From assembly GCF_900168115.1 (NCBI RefSeq), contig NZ_FUZC01000001.1, forward strand, positions 124,001 through 188,000: 64,000 nt of DNA. Direction: 5' to 3'. The translations under genes were made by a program, and so were the position numbers. Numbering within the stretch: position 1 is the stretch's first letter; each line of letters begins with the position of its first letter. This stretch comes from Salegentibacter salinarum (GTDB lineage: Bacteria; Bacteroidota; Bacteroidia; Flavobacteriales; Flavobacteriaceae). Below the pieces are notes generated by a model. It did no database searches. It saw only the letters and a program-made list of their open reading frames with translations, and was not told the DNA's origin. Shown here in pieces: positions 1-7,423 of this stretch.

Positions 1-863
1 AAATCCCAGTCGTCCTTCCATTTATTTAAAATTTGGCGAGTAGAATTTGAAGGTAATAGCATTCTGTCTTCAGCGAAAAAGATGAATAAGAATCGATCAA
101 TTAATTTCTGAGATTTTTTAAATAAAGTTTTCCTTACATTTTTTTCAAGTCGGAGGACATCTTCGTGGTCTTCTATATTCTCAATTTGGGAAAGTTTATT
201 CTTTACAGTTTTTGAGTTGTTTTTGATAAGATCTCGATATAACTCACGCTTGAATAGTGAATAATCTTTATAGAATTTTTTAGTGATTTCCTCTTCTTCA
301 GCAATAGAAGCTTCTTTGACTTTTAAAGGAATATTATTTAGAACCTTATCCTTTTGTAAACATAGATATAGGAGATTGAATTTTTCTTTGGTAAGAGAAA
401 ATAGATCGAACTCTTCAAATTCAGTAGCATCCTTAATGTAAAAGCGAAGCTTTTCAAAATTTGAGGTGACCACATACACACATTCGTTATTGTTAGCTTT
501 ATAATCAAAAGCCTGCTTTCTTATACTTTCGAGATCTTTAGTATTAGTTCCCTTCAACTCAATTACACCAATTGCTGAATCTTCTTTTAGGATTGCACCA
601 TCTGCCTTACGAGCATTTTTTTCATTTTTAAATTCAGTCGTAAGATTCGAATCTGGATTAGGGAATAGGGTATAACCTAAAATATTGACAAACAATTCAT
701 TTAAGAAAGTTGCCTGGTATTGTTCTTCTTTTGCCTTTTTAATATTTTCCTGAATAGAAGTATTCCAGAAGTATTTTTGATACTTTTTAAATGCTTTTTC
801 TACAGCTGAATCATCAAGTTGTGCGAGGTATGATTTAAGTACCGAAGTTTGAAATAATGCCAT
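1..863 (-). CDS. Type IIG restriction-modification enzyme, N-terminal part (partial at window edge)
   Basis: An uninterrupted reading frame of about 287 codons runs leftward from an ATG at 863 off the window edge. The N-terminus is helical and charged. Around residues 88-110 there is a PD-(D/E)XK-like nuclease signature: an Asp in ADGAIL followed by GVIELKG, an E-x-K. Large single-chain restriction/methylation enzymes of the Eco57I/BpuSI kind start with this nuclease fold, and the methylase and target-recognition domains would lie beyond the window. The region around residues 260-275 (RFLFIFFAEDRMLLP) is also typical of that family. It is the last gene before a divergent-free AlbA_2/XRE pair on the same strand, so it looks like cargo of a defence-type island. 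The family call rests on the N-terminus only; a stand-alone nuclease of the same fold remains possible. Confidence 0.7.
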   Translation of the reverse strand, partial: MALFQTSVLKSYLAQLDDSAVEKAFKKYQKYFWNTSIQENIKKAKEEQYQATFLNELFVNILGYTLFPNPDSNLTTEFKNEKNARKADGAILKEDSAIGVIELKGTNTKDLESIRKQAFDYKANNNECVYVVTSNFEKLRFYIKDATEFEEFDLFSLTKEKFNLLYLCLQKDKVLNNIPLKVKEASIAEEEEITKKFYKDYSLFKRELYRDLIKNNSKTVKNKLSQIENIEDHEDVLRLEKNVRKTLFKKSQKLIDRFLFIFFAEDRMLLPSNSTRQILNKWKDDWD

Positions 864-898
864 TAATTATGTAGTAGTATATTTATAATTTGAATTTC

Positions 899-2308
899 TT
901 AGCTGTTGGTTAGTGTGTAAAAAGTAGCTCTTCCCTTACCTTTACGTTCAATTAGTTCCTTATCCAGTAAGTCTTTAAATACCTCTTTAATTTTTGTTTC
1001 TCCCAATTTTAATAAGTGAACAGCTTCTTTCCTGACTATTTGCTGATGGTCCAGTAGGTATAGTAGTAATTGTTTTTCTTCTTCCGATAATCGGTCGTAA
1101 TCGGTCGCAATCGGTCGTAATCGGTCGTAATCGGTCGCAATCGGTTGAACTTCGGCTTTTATCGTTTGCAAATTATCCTGCGAACGAATGATTTCAATAT
1201 CCATAAAATCATTCTTTTCATTTATTTTAGGAGCAGGTAAACCATACTCTTTGCAGGAATTAATAATACGGTTAATGCCGCTTCCCCATTGTTCGATAAG
1301 CCCCAGCTCTTTAAAAATGTTGGCTATAACCCGGTTTCGGCTTTCACTACGCCCATTGAAGATATCCTCAATGGTAATATTACTAGGTAAACTTCCTGGA
1401 GAAACAATATTAACCACATCATCATATACACCAACTTTAATATCGCGCCCACGATTTATATAATCGCGGTGGATTATTGCATTAACCAAAGCTTCACGAA
1501 TAGCAACTTCTGGAATTTCATAAGCTTCTTTACGATAAAGTCCGTTTATTTCTGCTCCGAGATTGATATGGTTCAGAATAAAATGCTGCGTGTTTTCCAG
1601 GATAGAAAAAATATCTCCGGTGTATTCTTTTTTATCAATGAATACATCCATTGTTTTTCCTTTAAACCGGGCACATTTTACCATACAATGAGGAAATTTG
1701 CCCAGTAAAATCATTAGGGAATTAGTGGGGTAAAGGATGTTATTTTCAGACTTAACTAGTTTAAGATTTTGTAGCTTTTCCGGGTTTAGAGGCCTACCGA
1801 TTTTATCAAATTGATCAAACAAAGGGGAAGTATCTAAATCTTCAAAAGTAGTTTCATAACAAATTTCTTCATCAAAACTGATATGCCGTTTCTGACGTTC
1901 CAATTCATTTATATTCTCCAGGTCTGCCAACCTGTTAGTAGCACCAATCCTTATATATGTTCCATTGGCTTTTCCCTGGTTTTTCAGGAAATATGGTTTT
2001 AGATTTCCCCGAACCACTTCAATAACCAGAACAAGTTTATTTTCAATGTTTACGCTGTAAATTTCCGGTATAATATTGGGGGAACATTGATCTGAGATTA
2101 TGGAAGCAATTTTATCCTGTATTTCAAAAAGAGCAATATCTTCTATACCCACAATTTCACGTTTATCATTTACCCCAATAATCAGTTTACCACCTGCTGT
2201 ATTGGAGAACGCAAGTACTGTTTTAGCAATGTTGGTATTTTTAGGAAGCTTTTCTTTAAGCTCCAGTGTTTTACTCTCTCCTTTTTGTATCTGTTTCGCT
2301 AAATTCAT
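899..2308 (-). CDS. AlbA_2 (Schlafen-type) and HATPase-domain transcriptional regulator
   Basis: 469 residues. Residues about 10-130 form an AlbA_2/divergent AAA-4 domain (ESKTLELKEKLP, then NTAGGKLIIGVND). The middle, about 265-370, contains a GHKL-like ATP-binding segment (REALVNAIIHRDY, then WGSGINRI) as in RecG-like putative regulators. The C-terminus, about 405-469, is a winged helix. Between ATPase and winged helix sits a decapeptide repeat encoded by 10-bp DNA repeats. The ATG overlaps the stop of the upstream XRE gene by one base (TAATG), so the two are translationally coupled. Proteins of this kind are usually annotated as ATP-binding or DNA-binding regulators; some AlbA_2 proteins occur in defence loci. 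The biochemical role here is unknown. Confidence 0.82.
   Translation of the reverse strand: MNLAKQIQKGESKTLELKEKLPKNTNIAKTVLAFSNTAGGKLIIGVNDKREIVGIEDIALFEIQDKIASIISDQCSPNIIPEIYSVNIENKLVLVIEVVRGNLKPYFLKNQGKANGTYIRIGATNRLADLENINELERQKRHISFDEEICYETTFEDLDTSPLFDQFDKIGRPLNPEKLQNLKLVKSENNILYPTNSLMILLGKFPHCMVKCARFKGKTMDVFIDKKEYTGDIFSILENTQHFILNHINLGAEINGLYRKEAYEIPEVAIREALVNAIIHRDYINRGRDIKVGVYDDVVNIVSPGSLPSNITIEDIFNGRSESRNRVIANIFKELGLIEQWGSGINRIINSCKEYGLPAPKINEKNDFMDIEIIRSQDNLQTIKAEVQPIATDYDRLRPIATDYDRLSEEEKQLLLYLLDHQQIVRKEAVHLLKLGETKIKEVFKDLLDKELIERKGKGRATFYTLTNS
1091..1147 (-). repeat. 10-bp tandem repeat inside the AlbA_2/ATPase gene
   Basis: Five exact-length 10-bp units (tcggtcgtaa or tcggtcgcaa on the plus strand) plus a partial sixth lie head to tail. 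The unit length is not a multiple of three, so gain or loss of one unit shifts the reading frame, whereas three units restore it. The repeat itself has no stop in any frame because all frames read the same decapeptide. It encodes two copies of a segment containing IATDYDRL in the linker before the winged helix. Confidence 0.9.
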
Positions 2309-2517
2309 TAATTCTCCAGGGGACTTGTTTTTGTACTGACTATTAATTCTTTAATATCAACATCCAGGATTTTTGATATATCAGCAAGAACTTCCAACCT
2401 GGGTTGTTGCCGGTTTTGGGCATAGCTATTTACCATATTATAACTTTTACCCAATTTTTCGGCTAGCAAGGTTTGTGTAATTCCTTTCTCTTCCAGGACT
2501 TCTTTTATACGGTTCAT
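2308..2517 (-). CDS. XRE-family helix-turn-helix regulator
   Basis: 69 residues, essentially one Cro/C1-type helix-turn-helix: LAEKLGKSYNMVNSYAQNRQQPRLEVLADISKIL is the scanned motif (positions about 18-50), with the classic Gln/Ser recognition-helix start and an Arg-Gln-Gln-Pro turn. The ATG at 2517 is clear. Its stop shares a base with the start of the following AlbA_2/ATPase gene. Small XRE proteins in this position usually autoregulate a two-gene operon, which is inferred here. It could be a control protein of the nearby restriction system. Confidence 0.85.
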   Translation of the reverse strand: MNRIKEVLEEKGITQTLLAEKLGKSYNMVNSYAQNRQQPRLEVLADISKILDVDIKELIVSTKTSPLEN

Positions 2518-2570
2518 TGTAGGGATATAAAACTAAAGTAGTTAAAAAATGTTAATATCTCATTTTTTGA

Positions 2571-2603
2571 TATAAAAAAAACCCATCAATGATTTGAGGG
2601 TTT
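2571..2603 (-). terminator. Rho-independent terminator after the lipoprotein gene
   Basis: Read leftward, AAACCC pairs with GGGTTT around a short partly paired loop, and a run of eight T follows. It lies downstream of the lipoprotein gene ending at 2734 and upstream of the XRE gene, separating the two units. Confidence 0.7.
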
Positions 2604-2680
2604 AATTTGAATCTAGGGGCATTCCGGTAAATCATTCCTTAAAATGCTGACTTCCTGAGGGAAAGTCATAGGTGAAAACA

Positions 2681-2700
2681 TCGCAGGGGCTCTCCTGCGA
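2681..2700. other. Perfect 7-bp hairpin in the 3' region of the lipoprotein gene
   Basis: TCGCAGG and CCTGCGA are separated by six bases. There is no T tract, so it is not a canonical terminator. It may stabilise the 3' end of the lipoprotein transcript. Confidence 0.4.
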
Positions 2701-2733
2701 GTGTCTGGATTTTAAATTAGAATAATATTGTGG

Positions 2734-3204
2734 TTACATATATTGTTCATCTGCAAAATATAACCAATCAAAATAATGAGTTTTAATGATATCATTATTG
2801 ATGGAAATTTCTTTTGTGTCAATTAACTCTCCATTTTTATATATTTTAAAAGTAACATCAAGGGAAAGTTCTTCTTCCAGGTCAAAAGGAATAGCTTGAT
2901 ATATAACGCGGATATTAGTGGTAGGGTCTTCAGTGCTATATGAAAATGAGCTGGAAAAATGTTGACCTTCTGAATTTGATAGTTCTGGATCAACTTCGGC
3001 ACCGGTTTCAGTATTTTCCCACCCTACAGGAGATCCGGCAAAAGAAATTTCTTGTTCGAATTTATCTGTATCGCCTGATTGTAGAAATTCAACGGTAAAT
3101 TTACTGGTTTTAGCTTCTTCTTCTCCTGGAAGATCATCTGAAGAATCACTGCTACATGAAAAGAAGAATAGCAAGGCAGGTAAAAAATAAATAATTTTTT
3201 TCAT
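2734..3204 (-). CDS. Small lipoprotein of unknown function
   Basis: 156 residues starting with a lipoprotein signal: MKKIIYFLPALLFFFSCSS has a charged start, a hydrophobic core and a lipobox Cys at residue 17. After an acidic Ser/Asp/Glu-rich tether (about 18-34) the rest is a beta-rich polypeptide of alternating polar and hydrophobic residues with no motif I recognise. It should be anchored in the outer or inner membrane. It stands as a single gene between a palindromic region and the XRE operon and ends with a good terminator. I cannot assign a function. Confidence 0.75.
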   Translation of the reverse strand: MKKIIYFLPALLFFFSCSSDSSDDLPGEEEAKTSKFTVEFLQSGDTDKFEQEISFAGSPVGWENTETGAEVDPELSNSEGQHFSSSFSYSTEDPTTNIRVIYQAIPFDLEEELSLDVTFKIYKNGELIDTKEISINNDIIKTHYFDWLYFADEQYM

Positions 3205-3221
3205 AATAAAATTAGTTAAGG

Positions 3222-3614
3222 TTAAAATTGAGAAACAGCATCTTTTTTCAAAAGTGCGCTGATATAATTAATCTCGAAAAGGTTAAGATTTGAACAGGGT
3301 AGTTTTTCAAGAATAGAATTCGTGTCTATTCCGGATCTTATATTTTCAGGAATTGGGTTAGGATAGTTGAGAATATAATCGTGAAAATCAATTTTAAAAT
3401 CGGAATGCATCTTTCCCTCTTCAGTTTCCTCAAAATCCCATATCCCGTCTTTGATGAATTGAATAAGAATATTCTGGATTCTGGGAATTTCATATTCATT
3501 GAGTCCGGCCAATATCAGCTCATAAGCCTTTTGGGCATCCTCTGGGAATTTTGCAAGGATTTTTAAAATTTCTAATTTCTCATAACTGTAATTGAATGTT
3601 TGTAAGTGATTCAT
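3222..3614 (-). CDS. Hypothetical protein, alpha-helical
   Basis: About 130 residues if started at the ATG at 3614. A longer frame to 3686 begins with GTG and reads into the palindromic element, so I prefer the ATG. The sequence is charged and helical (NYSYEKLEILKILAKFPED near the start) and ends 17 bases before the lipoprotein gene, so the two may be co-transcribed. It has no signal peptide. It resembles small uncharacterised proteins in Bacteroidota accessory regions but I recognise no family. Confidence 0.55.
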   Translation of the reverse strand: MNHLQTFNYSYEKLEILKILAKFPEDAQKAYELILAGLNEYEIPRIQNILIQFIKDGIWDFEETEEGKMHSDFKIDFHDYILNYPNPIPENIRSGIDTNSILEKLPCSNLNLFEINYISALLKKDAVSQF

Positions 3615-3691
3615 AGGCTTAATTTTAAAGGTTAAATTCAGCCTTTGATCTTGAAGTCCAAGCATAAAAAAGCGTGGAACTGCCACAAGTC

Positions 3692-3804
3692 GGTCTTAAA
3701 GGTATCGCCAAACACCCGCACACCAAACAAGAGCAGCCCACGCAGAACGTGGGCGCCTTGCCTTGATATTGGTGTGCATAAAAACTTGGCGATTTTTTAA
3801 GACC
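3692..3804. repeat. 113-bp nested imperfect palindrome
   Basis: Four successive arm pairs fold onto one axis: GGTCTTAAA with TTTAAGACC (3692/3796), ATCGCCAA with TTGGCGAT (3704/3786), GCACACCAA with TTGGTGTGC (3718/3769) and GCCCACG with CGTGGGC (3736/3748). Short unpaired spacers lie between arms and the apical loop is five bases. Such a folded single strand is reminiscent of attC-like, REP-like or HUH-element ends, but no attC consensus or transposase is beside it. Confidence 0.85.
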
Positions 3805-3906
3805 AAAATCAAAAGCTAAACGCTTAAGAATATTTTATTTTAAATATTTTTTATTCTATAGTTTTTATTTTAAAGAATTATATTATTTAGTTTTTATTTT
3901 TACTTC

Positions 3907-4092
3907 TTAGTTTACAGAGAAACCAAGAATATTTCCTTGGGTTATTGACCAAAGATAAGAATTGTTTTTAATTTTGTTTTTGAGATCAGAATAATGCGTA
4001 TTATAAAGCACCGTAAAGTTCTTCCCCTTGTGTTGGTCATAAGTGTTTCCCAAAGTGATTAGTAGTCCAATTAAAATTTTTGAGTCTCGCAT
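3907..4092 (-). CDS. Possible small protein, unknown
   Basis: 61 residues from an ATG at 4092. The N-terminus is mildly hydrophobic (ILIGLLITLG) and the rest polar. It sits in AT-rich DNA just downstream of a 27-codon frame on the same strand. It matches no family I know and could be a chance frame; listed because it occupies an otherwise empty stretch. Confidence 0.25.
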   Translation of the reverse strand: MRDSKILIGLLITLGNTYDQHKGKNFTVLYNTHYSDLKNKIKNNSYLWSITQGNILGFSVN

Positions 4093-4121
4093 TGATTGAT
4101 ATTTATAAAACCAAGATGAAC

Positions 4122-4205
4122 TTATCCTTTTAACTCAAAATAAGTTTTATGTAATCTGTTTGTTTTATTTCTTTTATATTGGCTAATTAAAATTGCTGTT
4201 CTCAT
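4122..4205 (-). CDS. Possible 27-residue peptide
   Basis: ATG at 4205 to TAA at 4122 encodes a basic 27-residue peptide beginning MRTAILISQYKRNK. It precedes the 61-codon frame at 4092. A hairpin (CCAACC/GGTTGG around 4251-4276) lies just upstream on the same strand. Too short to judge; included as a candidate only. Confidence 0.2.
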   Translation of the reverse strand: MRTAILISQYKRNKTNRLHKTYFELKG

Positions 4206-4405
4206 GTCTTTAATTTTTGGTGGTTCGTTTTAAGAGTGCAGGTTCGACTCCCAACCTAGAAAAAGGGGGTTGGATTCCTACACTGAGAATGTACTACCTC
4301 TGTTTTCACTGGCTTCTTATGGATAATAGTAACATGTCGGTCACGCTCTCCTATTTTTCTTATTTATTTTGCAGTTAAACATTCCCTCTTCATTCTCTAT
4401 TTTCT

Positions 4406-4550
4406 CCAGCAAAGCTGGCAAGGCCGTATTTGACAATTGGCAAATTGTCATTACAAATACACATCTTGCAGACCATTTTCCGTAAATTAACATTTAGCCA
4501 TTTTACCCGCGCGAACAGATAGTGGAATATTCCTTTCATGTACGCGCGTA
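4406..4550. repeat. Cluster of four perfect palindromes, possible origin or oriT
   Basis: Within 145 bases there are CCAGC-AAA-GCTGG (4406-4418), an 8-bp stem TGACAATT/AATTGTCA with a four-base loop (4431-4450), GGAATATTCC (4524-4533) and TACGCGCGTA (4541-4550). The density is far above the surroundings. It lies beside the replication-type genes of the island, which suggests a cis-acting replication or transfer site. A 64-codon frame overlapping it (4390-4584) is probably not a gene. Confidence 0.5.
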
Positions 4551-4567
4551 GTGACTTGCGGAAAGTC

Positions 4568-4864
4568 TTACATTTCGTTACCATCTTGAAAATATTCTTT
4601 AAGGTTTATGATCCTATACTTGTGCCGGTATTTGACCAAAATTTCTATTTCAAATCCCAGCTGGGTTAATAGGTTAAAGTACCGGTGAACGCTTTTCCTA
4701 TGGATATCAACATGATTTGCACACTCTGCAATAGTCCTATAATCATTCAGGAACTTAATAAGCTTCAGAGTTCCTTCCACTCTTCCTTTATTGCGGATCT
4801 TCTCTTTTGATTTTTCCATGATCCGGGTCTCTGTTTGTGGTGTTATACCGAAATTTGATTTCAT
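4568..4864 (-). CDS. Small winged-helix DNA-binding protein
   Basis: 98 residues from ATG 4864, or 83 from an internal ATG at 4819 (MEKSKEKIRNKGR). The middle reads as helix-turn-helix (TIAECANHVDIHRKSVHRYFNLL), followed by a wing-like strand pair (FEIEILVKYRHKYRI). Such proteins are common in Bacteroidota integrative elements, near replication and excision genes. It is separated from the next upstream gene by about 250 bases and directly follows the palindrome cluster. Target and role are unknown. Confidence 0.55.
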   Translation of the reverse strand: MKSNFGITPQTETRIMEKSKEKIRNKGRVEGTLKLIKFLNDYRTIAECANHVDIHRKSVHRYFNLLTQLGFEIEILVKYRHKYRIINLKEYFQDGNEM

Positions 4865-5114
4865 TTCTTGCTGTTTTTAGCGCTCTTTAGCCTCATTTTG
4901 CAAGTCTTGAACCCTTATCCTAGTCTTATCCTTGTTGTTGAAATTTCATTCTCTCGATTGACCGTTACAAAACCTTAAAAGAACCGGCTGTTATGTTCCT
5001 GCAGGAAGTCCTTCGCTTCTTTTTTCCATTGGCTTTTTTTCTTTTTGCCCTGGATATTATTTTCCTTTTTAGGATTGTAACCTGAAAGTTTTGTTCTTTT
5101 CCATTTTCCCATAA

Positions 5115-5414
5115 TCAATTCATCAGGTGTTTAGCGGTTATACTTCTCCGGTAAACATGATCCAATATTATTTCCCATTCTCCCAGGTTCTTAGGATCAT
5201 AGTAATAGAACCAGTACGATTCAAGCTCCTGGAAGGATTCAAAGGATAGCAGGTAATTAATTAACCTCAGCGCGGCTTCATCTGGCACCTCTTCAGCATT
5301 TGCCCTTCTCAGAAACTTATCCGAAATCTTAGCCAGGGAAAGAACAGCATCGCCTAAAACTTGCAATCTTTCTTCGCAGTTCACTCGGTTTGATATGTAC
5401 TGAATGCTTCTCAT
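5115..5414 (-). CDS. Hypothetical protein of the integrated element
   Basis: 99 residues, acidic and helical, without signal peptide or recognisable motif. The start overlaps the stop of the 271-residue gene by four bases (ATGA), so they form one leftward operon with the replication-type gene above. Function unknown. Confidence 0.6.
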   Translation of the reverse strand: MRSIQYISNRVNCEERLQVLGDAVLSLAKISDKFLRRANAEEVPDEAALRLINYLLSFESFQELESYWFYYYDPKNLGEWEIILDHVYRRSITAKHLMN

Positions 5415-6226
5415 AGTAGGTCCTGCATTTCTTTTTCCTGGGCAATAAGCTTTCTGAAAAAGGTTTCAACGGTCATATAAATACACAAGTAGCTGTCTAA
5501 CTTTTCTCCTATCTGGATACCTTTAAGCTTGTAAATTCTTCTTCGCTTTGCAAAAACACCCATTTCTTCAGCTGCTTTGTACATTCTTTTTACCACTTTT
5601 CTTCTATACTTTTCCTTGAAAAGTTCGGTATGAGAGGGAAGAAATCCTCTTGAGTACATGTACCAATAAGCTTCATAAATCTGTGATTTTGTCCAGCTCC
5701 TGAAAAGTTTTCCTGTTTCTCGATATTCTTTAAAGCACTTATTAACAAGAACCTTCTTTGCCTGGTGCTTATCTTCAAAGCGAGTAGGAGGACAACTTCT
5801 GAGGGTTGTACGCTTCCATTTTTCGTATTTTATCAGAACCGTAGTAACAAATTCAGCATTGAACAGCTGATAATGCTTTGTAGGCTCTCCATGGTAACCG
5901 TATCGATCAATCCTGAAGGCATAATCAATTTCTTCAAGAGATAGCGTTTTATAAAGCGTGACAATCATTTGAGCAATATCCCTTTTGTTAATCGGGTGGA
6001 TTGGATCCTTAAGTCCCGTGAGATTTGCCACTTTAGTTAAAATTACTGCTAATCCATCTTGAAATTTTTTCTTTTCATGCGCATCAGATAAATTCATATC
6101 TCTGATTTTAAGAAGGTTTCTGGACCTTCTTAAAAATTCGATTTCAGTTAAAGTCGTATCCTGAGCTATCGAGATTTTCTCCGACAACTGCTGGTGTCTG
6201 ACGGTTAATTCTTGAGGTGTTTCCAT
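5411..6226 (-). CDS. Hypothetical protein of the integrated element
   Basis: 271 residues, basic, soluble and largely helical. I see no enzyme motif. It begins inside the 3' end of the preceding gene (83-base overlap), an arrangement usual in compact phage or satellite operons, and overlaps the next gene by ATGA. The position directly after a replication-initiation-like gene suggests a replication or DNA-processing accessory role, as for helicase-loader proteins, but that is inference from place alone. Confidence 0.6.
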   Translation of the reverse strand: METPQELTVRHQQLSEKISIAQDTTLTEIEFLRRSRNLLKIRDMNLSDAHEKKKFQDGLAVILTKVANLTGLKDPIHPINKRDIAQMIVTLYKTLSLEEIDYAFRIDRYGYHGEPTKHYQLFNAEFVTTVLIKYEKWKRTTLRSCPPTRFEDKHQAKKVLVNKCFKEYRETGKLFRSWTKSQIYEAYWYMYSRGFLPSHTELFKEKYRRKVVKRMYKAAEEMGVFAKRRRIYKLKGIQIGEKLDSYLCIYMTVETFFRKLIAQEKEMQDLL

Positions 6227-6878
6227 TTTGTTGTGATTTTTGTGGTGAGTTATTAAAATTCTGCATTCTGGTAAGCCATCCGCTTGCTGCAGCTTCCCAT
6301 TTTTTCATCTTTGATTTTCCTACTTTCCAGCCTTTGGATTCATAGTGGTTAATAAACTTTTCTGATTCTTTGTCAGCTTGTTGATCTTTTAAACCTTTTT
6401 CAGACATATAATTATAAACCTCATCAACTGACGGGGGCGAGAAACCTCTAGTTGTTTTTTGGTCTTTTTGTTTATCTGTCTGTTGTATTATTATACTATC
6501 AGTGATCTGTTCAGTGCTACTACAGTGTTCTGTACTGTGATTCATCAGTGATTTATCAAGTGATTCGTTTAGTGATCTGTCAAATTTTGATAGACCAATA
6601 ATGTTTGCCTGATACTGATTTTCACTTTTTTTATAAAGGATAAAGAATTTCCACTGTAGAATTTCCCTGAAAGCTTTGATGTAGGTATTGTAAGATTTAA
6701 TACCGGCCCCTTCCATCGCTAAAGAAGATGGAAAGCCAAACTTATCTTTCCAGCCTAATCTATTATTATGCTCTAAGGCGAAATAATAAATAGCATGGTG
6801 AACAGGTTTTACCTTATCTGGATTATCAAACGCATGATTGAACCATGCTCTGTTGTAGTCGAAAATTGAATGGCTCAT
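6144..6878 (-). CDS. Phage-type replication protein with N-terminal winged helix
   Basis: 244 residues. The N-terminal 100 residues resemble winged-helix replication or regulatory proteins of phages and satellites (AWFNHAFDN, AIYYFALEHNNRLGW, then GIKSYNTYIKAFREI). A Ser/Gln/Thr-rich linker spans about 105-145. The C-terminal segment about 150-205 has the recurring phage replisome-organiser pattern FINHYESKGWKVGKSKMKKW followed by AAASGWLTR. This points to origin binding and helicase recruitment in an integrated phage-like element. The gene heads an overlapping operon and lies downstream of the excisionase terminator. Confidence 0.65.
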   Translation of the reverse strand: MSHSIFDYNRAWFNHAFDNPDKVKPVHHAIYYFALEHNNRLGWKDKFGFPSSLAMEGAGIKSYNTYIKAFREILQWKFFILYKKSENQYQANIIGLSKFDRSLNESLDKSLMNHSTEHCSSTEQITDSIIIQQTDKQKDQKTTRGFSPPSVDEVYNYMSEKGLKDQQADKESEKFINHYESKGWKVGKSKMKKWEAAASGWLTRMQNFNNSPQKSQQNGNTSRINRQTPAVVGENLDSSGYDFN

Positions 6879-6970
6879 ACGGGCGAGATTTGAAGATTAT
6901 TCTCAGCCGTTAAGTCAAATTTAGGTATATTTGTCATGCCGTTATTGTTTTGTGGTGAGACAATATTTTA

Positions 6971-7012
6971 AAACCCGTCATAGGTCTGAGGAACCTTATT
7001 GACGGGTTTTTT
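6971..7012. terminator. Bidirectional terminator after the excisionase gene
   Basis: AAACCCGTCA (6971-6980) pairs with TGACGGGTTT (7000-7009), with an inner AGGT/ACCT pairing, flanked by A and T tracts on the two sides. It ends the leftward excisionase transcript. Confidence 0.75.
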
Positions 7013-7273
7013 TTATGCCAATGAGTGAATAGCGGCTTTGCTTTTTATCTCCGCATTGGAAGAAACCTTATTGCGCAATAGCCAGTTTTCAATCTCTGTA
7101 GTTTTAAAATAGATCTTTTTCCCGTCTGGTTTATAGTGCGGGATATCTCCTCTGTGAGTGAGTTTATACATCCAAGATTTTGAAAGTCCTGTGTACTCAC
7201 AAGCTTCTTCAAAACTTAGAACAGGTTTTAAAAAGTAGAGATCCTTAGCGAGTTTTTTAGATTCTTTATTCAT
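7013..7273 (-). CDS. Excisionase-type helix-turn-helix protein
   Basis: About 86 residues from the ATG at 7273; an eight-codon upstream extension would need TTG. It is an HTH_17/MerR-like excisionase domain: SFEEACEYTGLSKSWMYKL is the helix-turn-helix, followed by THRGDIPHYKPDGKKIYF and TEIENWLL, the typical wing and last helix. In mobile elements such proteins bend DNA at the attachment site and steer the integrase to excision. It lies about 1 kb from the integrase on the same strand and ends at a strong terminator. Confidence 0.82.
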   Translation of the reverse strand: MNKESKKLAKDLYFLKPVLSFEEACEYTGLSKSWMYKLTHRGDIPHYKPDGKKIYFKTTEIENWLLRNKVSSNAEIKSKAAIHSLA

Positions 7274-7423
7274 GTCGAACTGTTTACAAATAGTCAATGA
7301 CTTTGCGAAAAGCCGCTATTAATGATTAATAACAGTTCGAAATTAGGCAGGGAAAAGAAAAGAAAAACAACGTGGGTAACCCGTGGGTAGTTACCGTATT
7401 TTGAGGAAAGGTGAAATAATTGA

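Noticed and set aside
1090-1150. CRISPR-like repeat
   Set aside because: The units are 10 bp, head to tail with no spacers, and lie within a coding frame.
3692-3804. Integron attC site
   Set aside because: The multi-arm fold is similar, but the terminal R-box consensus (RYYYAAC/GTTRRRY) and any integron integrase are missing.
4241-4276. tRNA-like bases GGTTCGACTCCCAACC
   Set aside because: They resemble a T arm, but no anticodon arm, D arm or acceptor stem can be built around them; they fold instead with GGTTGG downstream.
4390-4584. 64-codon leftward frame
   Set aside because: It runs through four perfect palindromes, has a composition unlike its neighbours and resembles no protein; the DNA structure explains it better.
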